Assembly: GCA_021795795.1 (NCBI GenBank)
Contig: JAJYPA010000012.1
Location: 1 to 52,732 of the forward strand
Reading direction: 5' to 3'
Origin: Pseudomonadota bacterium
GTDB taxonomy: Bacteria > Pseudomonadota > Gammaproteobacteria > Halothiobacillales > Halothiobacillaceae
Length of the DNA: 52,732 nucleotides
How positions within the stretch are numbered: position 1 is the stretch's first letter; each line of letters begins with the position of its first letter. A model generated the notes under the pieces. It was not told the origin of the DNA, made no database searches, and worked only from the letters and a program-made list of their open reading frames with translations. Positions 44,476 through 52,732 of this stretch are shown in pieces. The translations under genes and the position numbers were made by a program.

Positions 44476-44925
44476 TCAGTACGCACTTCCCGTTGCCAGT
44501 TTGGGTGCGATTTGCCAGGTTTCGGCAATCAGCTTGTCTCCACGGTAGGTGAGAACGTAACGCACTTTGATCGTTGCCTTACCAGAGAACACTACGTTGG
44601 CTGTTACGGTTGTACCTTTCGGGTTGCCCGCTTCCTCAATGTGTTCGACCTTCACTTTCATTGCACCTTGAGCCTTGGTGAATTTTTCCCAGACGTCGCG
44701 GATCGCCTGCGCGCCAGTGTAATCACCATCCAGCGGACCGCCGATCCAGTAGAAACGACTATCTGCGGTATAGTCTTGAGCAATTAAATTGACATTACTC
44801 GCGCCAATCGCATCGAAATGCTCCTTGGCATTATCGACTGGCCCGGCGAAAGCAGTTGTGGCAGCCATCAGGCCGGCAACCAAAGCCGAAGAGACGTAAT
44901 AGGATTGTGTAAAAATCGATTTCAT
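44476..44925 (-). CDS. Secreted SnoaL/NTF2-like protein
   Basis: A 149-residue exported protein; signal peptide to about TAFAGPV. The mature chain has the NTF2-like cone-fold pattern: a helix KEHFDAIGASNVNLIAQDY, then DSRFYWIGGPLDGDYTGAQA, IRDVWEKFTKAQG, VTANVVFSGKATIKVRYVLT and GDKLIAETWQI. SnoaL-like proteins bind small ligands or act as isomerases; the role here is unknown. It is the first gene of the ECF/MsrAB cluster, with a candidate ECF-type promoter about 70 bases upstream. Confidence 0.8.
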   Translation of the reverse strand: MKSIFTQSYYVSSALVAGLMAATTAFAGPVDNAKEHFDAIGASNVNLIAQDYTADSRFYWIGGPLDGDYTGAQAIRDVWEKFTKAQGAMKVKVEHIEEAGNPKGTTVTANVVFSGKATIKVRYVLTYRGDKLIAETWQIAPKLATGSAY

Positions 44926-44994
44926 TTCATAACTTCCCAATCAAAAAATAAACCCAAGTCGGGCGACTTCGACGTCCAACACGTCACATCAAGG

Positions 44995-45022
44995 TATACG
45001 GGAGGCAGTTGGTGGTTATTCC
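44995..45022 (-). promoter_or_regulatory. Candidate ECF-type promoter of the SnoaL-ECF-MsrAB cluster
   Basis: On the minus strand GGAATAACC (45014-45022), 13 bases and CGTATA (44995-45000) resemble the GGAA...CGTA layout of ECF promoters. The -35 part lies in a near-perfect inverted repeat, GGTGGGAATAACCACC (45011-45026). Assignment to the local sigma factor is inference. Confidence 0.4.
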
Positions 45023-45026
45023 CACC

Positions 45027-45445
<419 letters not shown>

Positions 45446-47731
45446 TCAGTCCAGTTCCTGACGTAATTTGTGGGCGACGGCAACCATGGCTTCCAACGAG
45501 GGAATGACTTCGGCCCAGCCACGGGTTTTCAGGCCGCAATCGGGGTTGATCCATAAACGTTCGGCCGGGATTTTTTCCAGTGCGAGTCGAACGCGCGGTT
45601 CGATCTCTTCCACGGTCGGAATCTGCGGCGCATGAATATCGTAGATGCCGGGCCCGATGGCGTTGGGATAGTGGAAGTCTGAAAAGGCATCCAGCAGTTT
45701 CATGTTCGAACGCGTGGTTTCGATGGTGATGACATCGGCATCCAGCGCAGCGATCGATTCGATGATGTCATTGAATTCGCTGTAACACATGTGGGTATGG
45801 ATCTGGACGTCTTTCGGCGCATCGGCCACGGCGTGCTTGAAGGACCGGACGGCCCAGGCGAGGTAGGCGCTCCAATCTTTTTTTCGCAGCGGCAAGCCTT
45901 CGCGGAACGCGGGTTCATCGACTTGAATCATGCCGATGCCGGCAGCGGCGAGATCGTTTATCTCTTGTCGTAACGCCTCGGCAATCTGGTAGCACACGGC
46001 CTCGCGGGAAAGATCATCGCGCACGAACGACCAGAACAGAATCGTCACCGGGCCGGTCAACATGCCCTTGACCGGGTGCTGGCTCAGCGATTGTGCATAG
46101 CGTGCCCACGCTACCGTCATCGGGTGACTGCGTTGCACATCGCCCCAGATAATGGGCGGTTTGACGCAACGCGAACCGTAGGACTGCACCCAGCCTTCCT
46201 GGGTGAAGGCAAAGCCATCGAGCTGCTCGCCGAAGTATTCGACCATGTCGTTGCGCTCGGCTTCGCCATGCACCAGCACATCCAGACCAATCTTTTCCTG
46301 AATCTCGATCACATGGCGGATTTCCGCCTTCATGCTGGACTCGTATTGTTCCTCGGAGCGTTCCCGGTTTTTGAATGCCTTGCGTGCCGCACGGATTTCA
46401 TGCGTCTGCGGGAAAGAACCGATGGTCGTGGTCGGCAGCAGCGGCAGGTTGAAACGTGCCTGCTGTGCCGCTGCCCGTGCTGCGAACGCTTCGCTGCGGT
46501 TAGGCTCGGTTGCGGCAATCGCCTCTGTCTTGGCCCGTACGGTGGATGAATTGCGATCCGGCTGGCGGTCGAGTTCGGCGCGTGCCGAAGCCGCCTGATT
46601 GAGTTCCAGGGCGATACTGTCCCAACCGTCGCTCAGTCCTCGGGCCAGCAGATTCAGTTCGGTGAGTTTTTGGCGGGCATAGCTTAAGTTATTGCGCAGA
46701 AACTCCGGGAGTTTTGTCTCGAAGGTGGCGTCCAGCGGAAGATGCAGCAAGGAGCAGGACGGGGCGAGCCACAGGCGTTCCTTCAGACGGGCATACACGG
46801 GCGCCAATCGCTGCAACATAGGCGCCAGATCGGCGCGCCAGATCGAGCGCCCATCGAGAATGCCGACGGAAAGCACTTTGTAATCCGGCAGGCGGTCGGC
46901 CACGGCAATCAGATCGCGTGTCATCGTCGCGTCAATGTGCAGACCATCCACCGGAAGATTGGCGGCGAGCGCCACATTGCCGTTCAAATCGCCGAAATAG
47001 GTGGTCAGCAGGAGCTTGATTCCGGGTACTTTGAGACGATGATAGGTCGGTTCGAAGGCTTGCAGCCAGTCAGCGGGCAGATCAAGCGTCAAAATGGGCT
47101 CGTCGATCTGCACCCAGGCAACACCGAGGGTTTTGAGCTCGTTCAACAACAACTGATACCCGGCGGCCAGCGCTTCGGCCTTGGCGAGCCTGTCGGCTTC
47201 ATCCAGACCACGGCACAGATAGAGGAAGGTCAGCGGACCGACCAGAACGGGCTTGGCCGCCGGATTCGCCGCCAACGCCTCGCGCACGAGATCAAGATAG
47301 CGTGCGGCATCCAGCGTAATGGGTTGATCCGCTTCCAGTTCCGGCACGAGGTAGTGATAGTTGCTGTTGAACCATTTTTTCATCGCCAGTGGGGCGATGT
47401 TCTGCCCAGCGACATTTTTGCCGCGGCCGAGTGTGAACAGGTTGTCCAGCGTGTTGGCCGTGCTGCCGAAGCGGTGTGGCACTTGCCCGAACAACAGGGC
47501 GGTGTCGGCCATGTGGTCGTAAAACGAAAAGTCGCCGACGGGCGGATGGGTGATACCAGCCTCTTTGTGGGCGTAGAATGTTTGCGCGCGCACGCTTTTT
47601 GCGGTCGCTTGCAGCGCTTGGGCAGACGATTCGCCCCGCCAGTGCGATTCCAGTGCCCACTTGAGTGCGCGGCGTTCGCCAATACGGGGGAACCCCAAGG
47701 TATGCGTGATGATGTTTGATGAAGTACTCAT
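45446..47731 (-). CDS. metE: Cobalamin-independent methionine synthase
   Basis: A 761-residue MetE that transfers a methyl group from methyltetrahydropteroyltriglutamate to homocysteine. It begins with the family motif THTLGFPRIGERRALKWALE (after MSTSSNII). The catalytic half contains LPTTTIGSFPQT, VLVHGEAERNDMVEYFGEQL, QVDEPAFREGLPL, and zinc ligands in HMCYSEFND and NPDCGLKTRGW. Length equals the family norm. No cobalamin riboswitch or metR gene is visible upstream; the 177-bp gap to the DUF3147 gene shows no clear MetR box. Confidence 0.97.
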   Translation of the reverse strand: MSTSSNIITHTLGFPRIGERRALKWALESHWRGESSAQALQATAKSVRAQTFYAHKEAGITHPPVGDFSFYDHMADTALLFGQVPHRFGSTANTLDNLFTLGRGKNVAGQNIAPLAMKKWFNSNYHYLVPELEADQPITLDAARYLDLVREALAANPAAKPVLVGPLTFLYLCRGLDEADRLAKAEALAAGYQLLLNELKTLGVAWVQIDEPILTLDLPADWLQAFEPTYHRLKVPGIKLLLTTYFGDLNGNVALAANLPVDGLHIDATMTRDLIAVADRLPDYKVLSVGILDGRSIWRADLAPMLQRLAPVYARLKERLWLAPSCSLLHLPLDATFETKLPEFLRNNLSYARQKLTELNLLARGLSDGWDSIALELNQAASARAELDRQPDRNSSTVRAKTEAIAATEPNRSEAFAARAAAQQARFNLPLLPTTTIGSFPQTHEIRAARKAFKNRERSEEQYESSMKAEIRHVIEIQEKIGLDVLVHGEAERNDMVEYFGEQLDGFAFTQEGWVQSYGSRCVKPPIIWGDVQRSHPMTVAWARYAQSLSQHPVKGMLTGPVTILFWSFVRDDLSREAVCYQIAEALRQEINDLAAAGIGMIQVDEPAFREGLPLRKKDWSAYLAWAVRSFKHAVADAPKDVQIHTHMCYSEFNDIIESIAALDADVITIETTRSNMKLLDAFSDFHYPNAIGPGIYDIHAPQIPTVEEIEPRVRLALEKIPAERLWINPDCGLKTRGWAEVIPSLEAMVAVAHKLRQELD

Positions 47732-47908
47732 GTCATTAATTCCGTAAAGTGGCGTGTATGATTAACAACATTCACGATACGCGAACTAAACATGATTTTG
47801 GTTGATGATATTTGTATGAAATGATGAGCTCAAAGCATGAAGTCTGCGAGCCAGACGATCGGACTGTTTGTCTTCGGGCCATTCACAAAAGTTTATGGAG
47901 TGTTTGAA

Positions 47909-48259
47909 ATGGGTTGGTTGATAACGAAGTATCTGGTCACGGCCGGTGTGATCATCCTTGTATCCGAAATGGCCAAACGCAGTGACAAGCTCGGTGGCTT
48001 GCTCGGCGCGTTACCGCTGGTGACCATTATGGCCTTGATCTGGCTGCATGTCGGGCAGCAGTCGGAGGAAAAAATCGCGAATCACGCCTGGTATACCTTC
48101 TGGTATGTGATTCCGACCTTGCCGATGTTCCTGGTTTTTCCAGCCTTGTTGCAGCGCATCGGTTTCTGGCCGACGCTCATCGTCTGCATTGTTCTGACCA
48201 TGGTGATTTTCGGCGCATTCGCGCTCGTTATGCGGCGTTTCGGGGTGGACCTGCTTTGA
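47909..48259 (+). CDS. DUF3147 membrane protein
   Basis: A 116-residue membrane protein with four predicted helices: ITKYLVTAGVIILVSEMAKR, GGLLGALPLVTIMALIWLHV, AWYTFWYVIPTLPMFLVFPA and TLIVCIVLTMVIFGAFALVM. The motif SDKLGGLLGALPLVTI is typical of DUF3147. Function is unknown. The ATG at 47909 has GGAG upstream; the longer frame from 47837 adds residues unlike the family. It is divergent from metE. Confidence 0.85.
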   Translation: MGWLITKYLVTAGVIILVSEMAKRSDKLGGLLGALPLVTIMALIWLHVGQQSEEKIANHAWYTFWYVIPTLPMFLVFPALLQRIGFWPTLIVCIVLTMVIFGAFALVMRRFGVDLL

Positions 48260-48668
48260 CATAGTTAGGTCGTTATCGCGCCAACAAAACTTCGTACCCC
48301 GGAAAAGACAAAGCCTTCAGGTTGTCGGTGGCTTTTCGGCTGGGGATGATCACGGCATCCACAGAAAACCATCATCACAACGCGATCCCGACCCATACAT
48401 ACCGCTGGGGCAGTAGGCGCCACTCTTATGAAAACAGTCGGGTATATTTATCAACTCAACTGCGTCACCTGCGCTTGAGTTGTCTGGCCAAAGGTGAGGC
48501 AGAGAACGGCCCATTAAAGGTTCTGTGTACAGCGCAAGACTCGTACTGCGCCCCTTTACAACCCATCGCCGGAAGGGCGATACCGACCATTTCGCCCATT
48601 GAGTGATGCGTCAAATCAGACTGGTTGCAATATACTGATAAATCAATGTACTTACTCAAGGATCGTTT
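48260..48668. other. Intergenic region without recognisable gene
   Basis: This 409-bp stretch lies between the DUF3147 and NHL genes. A weak 6-bp stem (AAAGCC, GGCTTT) near 48311-48335 might terminate the upstream gene. Short frames on both strands show no ribosome-binding site or family motif. It marks the left edge of the AT-rich NHL gene. Confidence 0.5.
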
Positions 48669-49694
48669 ATGTTTCTTTCCAAAAACACAGTCAATATTTT
48701 CCAAGTAATTGTTGTTTCCCTGATGTCAGTTTTTGGCGGTTCAGTCGCGTTGGTTTATGCCGACAGCTCAAACACTCATTACGTTGCGACAAGGCTTGCT
48801 GGCGCGAATCAAGATGGATTTAAGGATGGAATTGGTACGTCCGCCTTATTTGCGAGACCTGAAGGCTTGGCAGTTGACGCCAATGGCGGTATCTATGTTG
48901 CCGACTCTGATAACAACAGAATACGCAAGATTACCCCATCCGGTGTGGTAACGACTCTGGCTGGATCTGGCGAGATGGGCGATAAAAATGGTATTCGAAG
49001 AGTAGCCTCATTTAGCAATCCGGGAGATGTGGCCATAGATGCTCACGGTGATATTTATGTTGCTGATTTCGGCAATATAGAAATTCGCAAAATCACCGCG
49101 GATGGAAGTGTGTCGACTCTCACTGGTGCAGGTAAGAACGTTCCATTTGGAGGTGTTGGCAGCCTAGCTGTCGGCCCCAGGGGGAATATTTATTTTTCAG
49201 ATACAAACAATAATAAGATTTGGAAATTATCTACTTCTGGAGTAGTTACTGTCTTTGCAGGTTCTGGCGCAATGGGTGATAGAAATGGACCTGCGAACGT
49301 GGCTACATTTAAGACGGTCGCGGGTTTAACGGTTGACAATAAAGGAAATGTCTATGTCGCAGATTTAATAGGCAACCAGATTCGTAAGATCAGTCCCTCC
49401 GGAATGGTCTCGACTCTTGCTGGTTCAGGTCTTAAGGGTGATGCTGATGGCATCGGCAAATCAGCATCATTTTATCAACCGAGCGACGTTGCAGTTGATG
49501 CAAAAGGAAACATCTATGTGTCAGATGTTGGGAACAATAAAATCCGCAAAATAACTCCATCAGGGGATGTTTCGACACTAGTTATCTCTGGTGCTGATTC
49601 GATGATTTGTGCAGGGATAGCTGTTGACAGTCACGGGAATGTTTATGTGTCTGACTTCAATAACAATAATATTTATAAGCTAAAGCAGAAATGA
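48669..49694 (+). CDS. Exported NHL-repeat beta-propeller protein
   Basis: A 341-residue exported protein with a signal peptide to about ALVYADS. The rest is five to six NHL repeats of about 50 residues, each with the pattern GLAVDANGGIYVADSDNNRI, RKITPSGVVTTLAGSGEMGD. The repeat ends GNVYVSDFNNNNIYKLKQK close the propeller. AAGGATC precedes the ATG. The gene is clearly richer in A and T than its neighbours (many AAT, ATA and AAA codons), suggesting recent acquisition. Function is unknown; such propellers usually bind proteins or polysaccharide, and some act as lactonases. Confidence 0.88.
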   Translation: MFLSKNTVNIFQVIVVSLMSVFGGSVALVYADSSNTHYVATRLAGANQDGFKDGIGTSALFARPEGLAVDANGGIYVADSDNNRIRKITPSGVVTTLAGSGEMGDKNGIRRVASFSNPGDVAIDAHGDIYVADFGNIEIRKITADGSVSTLTGAGKNVPFGGVGSLAVGPRGNIYFSDTNNNKIWKLSTSGVVTVFAGSGAMGDRNGPANVATFKTVAGLTVDNKGNVYVADLIGNQIRKISPSGMVSTLAGSGLKGDADGIGKSASFYQPSDVAVDAKGNIYVSDVGNNKIRKITPSGDVSTLVISGADSMICAGIAVDSHGNVYVSDFNNNNIYKLKQK

Positions 49695-49865
49695 TGTTTT
49701 TCGGGCTTATTTAACTCTCCAGTGATTCCTTAAAGTGTACCTCGAAAAACCTACTTTGCTGCCCGATTGCGGTGTTTCGCAAAACTGACGGCTGCGATGT
49801 GTGTGTTCCCTGCGATAATCGGGCCCCAATCAAACCACAGAAATCCGGTTCAGGTCCGGTCGGGT

Positions 49866-50783
49866 TCAGGGACGATTCGGGAGAGCCAGCGAGTCGGCTG
49901 ATTCTTCGTCTTGGCGCACTTGTTTTTCCGATGTCACGCGATCTGCAAACGACACGATTTTTTGCAGGATGGGTGATTGAGACGACAGCACATTGGAAAC
50001 CACCCCGATCAGCATGGGATGGCTCAAATCATCCACCATGAATTTCTCGACCGGCCCACCGTTCTCTTTGATTTTGGCATACAGATTACGGGTGTTTTTC
50101 GGGTAGACGATCGTGTCGGCACGGCTCTCGATCAACAGCATGGGCGGGTTGCTGCCATCGGCCCAATGAATGGGCTGGGTGACGGGGTATTGGCTGGGCG
50201 GGCCGAAAATGGCTTTGAGGTCGGGCTCGACCAAGGGCAGGAAATCATACGGGCCGCCCAGGCCGATCATGCCGCGAATCCATTGACGCGAACCACCCAC
50301 GGCTTTTAAGTAGGCAGGATTCAAGGCCAGCATCGCCGCATTGTAGGCGCCGGCGGAATGCCCCATCAGCACGATTTTGTTGGTACTGCCGCCGTACTGG
50401 CTGATGTGTTCGTGGGTCCACGCCACGGCCTTGGCCGAGTCGTTCACAAAGGCCGGGAAAGTGACATCGGGATACAGTCGATAGTTGGGGATGACCACGA
50501 CAAAGCCTTTACTGGCAAGCTCTGCGCCCACGAAGCGATACATGGATTTATCACCATCTTCCCACCGACCGCCCCAGAAAAAGACGATCACGGGGGCTGC
50601 ATACGCATTCGCTGGTTGGTACACATCCAGCTTTAATTCATGCTGGCGAACAAACACGATCGAGCGGGTCACCTGCACACCATCGCGCGGCGATAAGGTG
50701 TTCAGTATGGTCACTCCGGAGCAACCCTGCAGACCAAATGAGATCGATAGAATAATTAGTACAGACCACCAAGGTTTTTTCAT
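49866..50783 (-). CDS. Lipoprotein alpha/beta hydrolase (BD-FAE-like esterase)
   Basis: A 305-residue lipoprotein; signal MKKPWWSVLIILSISFGLQG with lipobox LQGC. The hydrolase domain has the oxyanion motif VFFWGGRWEDGDK (GG in place of the usual HGG), the nucleophile in VLMGHSAGAYNAAML, Asp in LIESRADTIVYP and His in VDDLSHPMLIG. PNYRLYPDVTFPAFVNDSAK is typical of carbohydrate and feruloyl esterase relatives. It is a single-gene unit with the ATG at 50783. The substrate is unknown. Confidence 0.87.
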   Translation of the reverse strand: MKKPWWSVLIILSISFGLQGCSGVTILNTLSPRDGVQVTRSIVFVRQHELKLDVYQPANAYAAPVIVFFWGGRWEDGDKSMYRFVGAELASKGFVVVIPNYRLYPDVTFPAFVNDSAKAVAWTHEHISQYGGSTNKIVLMGHSAGAYNAAMLALNPAYLKAVGGSRQWIRGMIGLGGPYDFLPLVEPDLKAIFGPPSQYPVTQPIHWADGSNPPMLLIESRADTIVYPKNTRNLYAKIKENGGPVEKFMVDDLSHPMLIGVVSNVLSSQSPILQKIVSFADRVTSEKQVRQDEESADSLALPNRP

Positions 50784-50911
50784 CAAAACAATCCACAACA
50801 ATAAAGCGAACGCAATAAGAGACGGGTATTGACGCTTTTGTGTACGAAGGACGGCGCCCTTTGGATGCAGACACACCCAGATAAGAGCTTAGTCCATCGA
50901 TCGTGTGGTGG

Positions 50912-51652
50912 TTATTTTGCGGGATTGACCGGGTTCGGCACGCGCATGGCCGCGCGGCCACTGCTGGTGGAGAAGTTGTTGACGATGCGGCAGAACAGCT
51001 CGGCGGTTTGTTCGGCATCGTAGAGTGCGCCGTGGGCCTGTTGACTGTCCCACTCAAGGCCGATGGCCTCCAGCGCCTTGGCGAGTACAGTTTCACCGAC
51101 GGCCAGTGCTGATAGGGTCACGGTGTCGAAGGTCGAGAAGGGGTGGAATGGATTCTTTTTATTTCCCGTGCGTTCACAGGCGGCGTTGATGACCGCGAGG
51201 TCGAATGCTGCATTGTGGCCGACTAGTACCGCCCGCCGTGCGCCGTTGAGTTTGACGCGCTGACGAATCGGCTGGAAAAATTCTTTGAGCGCTTCGGTTT
51301 CGACCACCGCGCCGCGAAACGGATGATCGATATCGATGCCGTTTATTTTCATCGACGTGGGGTTGAGGTTGGCCCCTGCAAACGGTTGCACATGAATCTG
51401 GATTCGATCGACGGGAATGATCTTGCCGTTGGCATCGACATCCAGCAGCACGGCGGCCAGTTCGAGCAGGGCATCGGTTTGTGGATTCAAACCACCGGTT
51501 TCGACATCGACCACCACCGGCATAAAGCCGCGAAAGCGCCGTGCGATGTTCCAGTCGTTTTTTTTGGATGTGGTGAGCGCCGTGGCAATCTCGGTGAAGT
51601 CGGGCGTGTCCTGTTGCACAGGGTTCGGGCCACTCAAGCTTTGATTACTCAA
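50912..51652 (-). CDS. rnt: Ribonuclease T
   Basis: A 246-residue DEDDh exoribonuclease that trims the 3' ends of tRNA and other stable RNAs. Exo I is [19 protein letters not shown], Exo [18 protein letters not shown], Exo [19 protein letters not shown], with RNase T-specific [20 protein letters not shown]. The core starts near [10 protein letters not shown], so the N-terminus is about 20 residues longer than in E. coli. A TTG at 51652 overlaps the folD stop (TTGA) and is proposed as the start; a GTG at 51619 is the alternative. It is co-transcribed with folD. Confidence 0.92.
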   Translation of the reverse strand: MSNQSLSGPNPVQQDTPDFTEIATALTTSKKNDWNIARRFRGFMPVVVDVETGGLNPQTDALLELAAVLLDVDANGKIIPVDRIQIHVQPFAGANLNPTSMKINGIDIDHPFRGAVVETEALKEFFQPIRQRVKLNGARRAVLVGHNAAFDLAVINAACERTGNKKNPFHPFSTFDTVTLSALAVGETVLAKALEAIGLEWDSQQAHGALYDAEQTAELFCRIVNNFSTSSGRAAMRVPNPVNPAK

Positions 51653-52509
51653 GAGCAGGCCACTCGCTCGCGCCAGGATTGCACGGTGTTGTGCATCAGC
51701 ATGGCGATGGTCATGGGGCCGACACCACCGGGCACCGGCGTGATCCACGCAGCGCGTTCGGCGGCAGCGGCAAAATCGACATCACCGCACAGGCTGCCGT
51801 CTTCTTGTCGGTGAATGCCGACATCGACGACGATCGCGCCGGGCTTGATCCAGTCGCCACGCACCAAGCCGGGCTTGCCTGCCGCGACGACGAGCAGATC
51901 GGCCCGGCGCACATGCGCCTCAAGATCACGGGTGAAGCGGTGGGTCACGGTGACGGTCGCGCCTGCCAGCAGCAATTCGAGCGCCATGGGGCGGCCAACG
52001 ATGTTCGATGCGCCCACGACGACCGCTTCCATGCCATATAAATCCACCTTTGCTGTTTCGAGCAGCTTCATCACACCAAAGGGCGTGCAGGGGCGCAACG
52101 CCGGTTGGCGAATCGCGAGTTTGCCGATGTTCTCCGGGTGAAAGCCGTCCACATCCTTGCTGGGATGAATGCGCTCGATGATTTCTGCTGCACTGAGATG
52201 GGCGGGCAGGGGGAGCTGAACCAGAATGCCATCAATGGATGGGTCGGCGTTGTATTGATCGACCAGTGCGTTCAGTTCGGCCTGGGAAATATCCGCCGCA
52301 AGATCCTTGGAAACGGAATACATGCCGATCTTTTCGCAGGTTTTGCGCTTGTTCGCCACATAAACGCTGGAGGCCGGGTCATCGCCCACCTGAATCACGG
52401 CAAGCCCCGGCGGACGAATACCCTTGGATGCCGCGGCGGTGATTTCTTCTGCGAATGCGGTTTGCAGCGAGGCCGATAATGCTCGACCATCCAGTATGTG
52501 TGCCGTCAT
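51649..52509 (-). CDS. folD: Methylene-THF dehydrogenase/cyclohydrolase
   Basis: A 286-residue bifunctional FolD of one-carbon metabolism. It shows [20 protein letters not shown] with the catalytic lysine, [24 protein letters not shown], the NADP motif [18 protein letters not shown] and the final [14 protein letters not shown]. The ATG at 52509 begins [11 protein letters not shown] as in the family; the longer reading from 52590 is not supported. It overlaps rnt by 4 bp. Confidence 0.96.
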   Translation of the reverse strand: MTAHILDGRALSASLQTAFAEEITAAASKGIRPPGLAVIQVGDDPASSVYVANKRKTCEKIGMYSVSKDLAADISQAELNALVDQYNADPSIDGILVQLPLPAHLSAAEIIERIHPSKDVDGFHPENIGKLAIRQPALRPCTPFGVMKLLETAKVDLYGMEAVVVGASNIVGRPMALELLLAGATVTVTHRFTRDLEAHVRRADLLVVAAGKPGLVRGDWIKPGAIVVDVGIHRQEDGSLCGDVDFAAAAERAAWITPVPGGVGPMTIAMLMHNTVQSWRERVACS

Positions 52510-52623
52510 GTAGTTTGTGCCCTGTGGGTTGGCTGGATGCCATGGGAAAACGGGGGCTGAATTGTCGCATGAAGCCACCGGTATACTCAATTTTGTGTAT
52601 GAGCTTGTTAGCCCAAAGCCGTA

Positions 52624-52664
52624 ATGTCCCCTTTGTCCAATTCTAAAATGTCCCCTTTTGGTTT
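52624..52664. repeat. Left end of an insertion sequence (two TGTCCCCTTT copies)
   Basis: TGTCCCCTTTGT and TGTCCCCTTTTG occur in direct repetition at about 52625 and 52650, just before the transposase start. Ends with TGTCCCC motifs are common in ISNCY-type elements. The right end lies outside the window. Confidence 0.55.
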
Positions 52665-52675
52665 CGGGAGGGGTG

Positions 52676-52732
52676 ATGGCAGAGGAGCATATTACGATGA
52701 GCTACCAAGAGGTCGACCGACTGGGGGTGATC
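52676..52732 (+). CDS. Transposase N-terminus, ISNCY-like (cut by window edge)
   Basis: The last 19 codons read [19 protein letters not shown], the usual beginning of ISNCY-family transposases (an ITMS-x-x-E-x-x-RL-x-VI pattern before the helix-turn-helix). GGGAGGGG precedes the ATG. The rest of the gene is outside the window, so intactness cannot be judged. Confidence 0.65.
   Translation, partial: MAEEHITMSYQEVDRLGVI

Noticed and set aside
47732..47908. MetR box or cobalamin riboswitch before metE
   Set aside because: The gap is too short for the riboswitch, and no TGAA-N5-TTCA sequence with good symmetry was seen.
48322..48704. Overlapping short frames on both strands before the NHL gene
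   Set aside because: No start signal, no recognisable family, and both overlap each other; composition is that of random non-coding DNA.

Overview
The window is about 52.7 kb of a gammaproteobacterial chromosome. The gene order (leuCD-leuB-asd-fimV; yceF-yceD-rpmF-plsX-fabH; gacA-uvrC; gcvR-bcp) is gammaproteobacterial. Base composition is moderately GC-rich. A DUF302 lipoprotein and the general gene content are compatible with a sulfur-oxidising chemolithoautotroph of the Halothiobacillus type. That genus-level placement is inference from recall and was not tested by a search.

Layout. 1-4694: end of leuC, leuD, a DMT-type permease, leuB and asd (leucine and aspartate-family biosynthesis, + strand). 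4721-4883: a 155-bp hairpin-chain MITE-like element, followed by fimV and rlmC. 8503-11117 (-): a subtilase with a GlyGly-CTERM-like tail, overlapped by a lipoprotein gene that resembles a free-standing subtilase propeptide. 11357-15248 (-): a 2-Cys peroxiredoxin, then a response regulator-histidine kinase-alpha/beta hydrolase operon read away from a Spy/CpxP-like periplasmic protein (15443). 16330-26849: lplT, yceF, the yceD-rpmF-plsX-fabH lipid cluster, a CYTH protein, gacA-uvrC and a large MscS-family channel. 26890-29662 (-): a four-gene module of a DUF6662-like beta-barrel, an FMN-binding protein, ApbE and a 4-TM His-containing membrane protein. It probably forms a flavin-based envelope electron-transfer system and has a strong sigma70 promoter overlapped by a Fur-box-like sequence.

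30259-35553 (-): glgP and proS flank a flagellin relic. The relic keeps only the 5' part of the gene. It has a perfect FliA (sigma28) promoter, a second near-perfect FliA promoter lies further upstream, and a 151-bp MITE-like element sits between the two. 35813-40982: DUF4124 protein, LysR regulator, DUF302 lipoprotein, GcvR-like, Bcp and PIN-PhoH ATPase. 41153-44925 (-): an envelope-stress cluster of SnoaL-like secreted protein, cytochrome c/YVTN chimera, ECF sigma factor, membrane anti-sigma factor and a periplasmic MsrA-thioredoxin-MsrB fusion. 45446-52509: metE, DUF3147 protein, an AT-rich NHL beta-propeller gene, a lipoprotein esterase, rnt and folD. The right edge carries the first codons of an ISNCY-like transposase.

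No rRNA, tRNA or CRISPR array was seen. The most unusual material is the FMN/ApbE/DUF6662 module, the protease-propeptide pair, the ECF-MsrAB cluster, the flagellin relic with its two FliA promoters, and the family of hairpin-rich intergenic elements.
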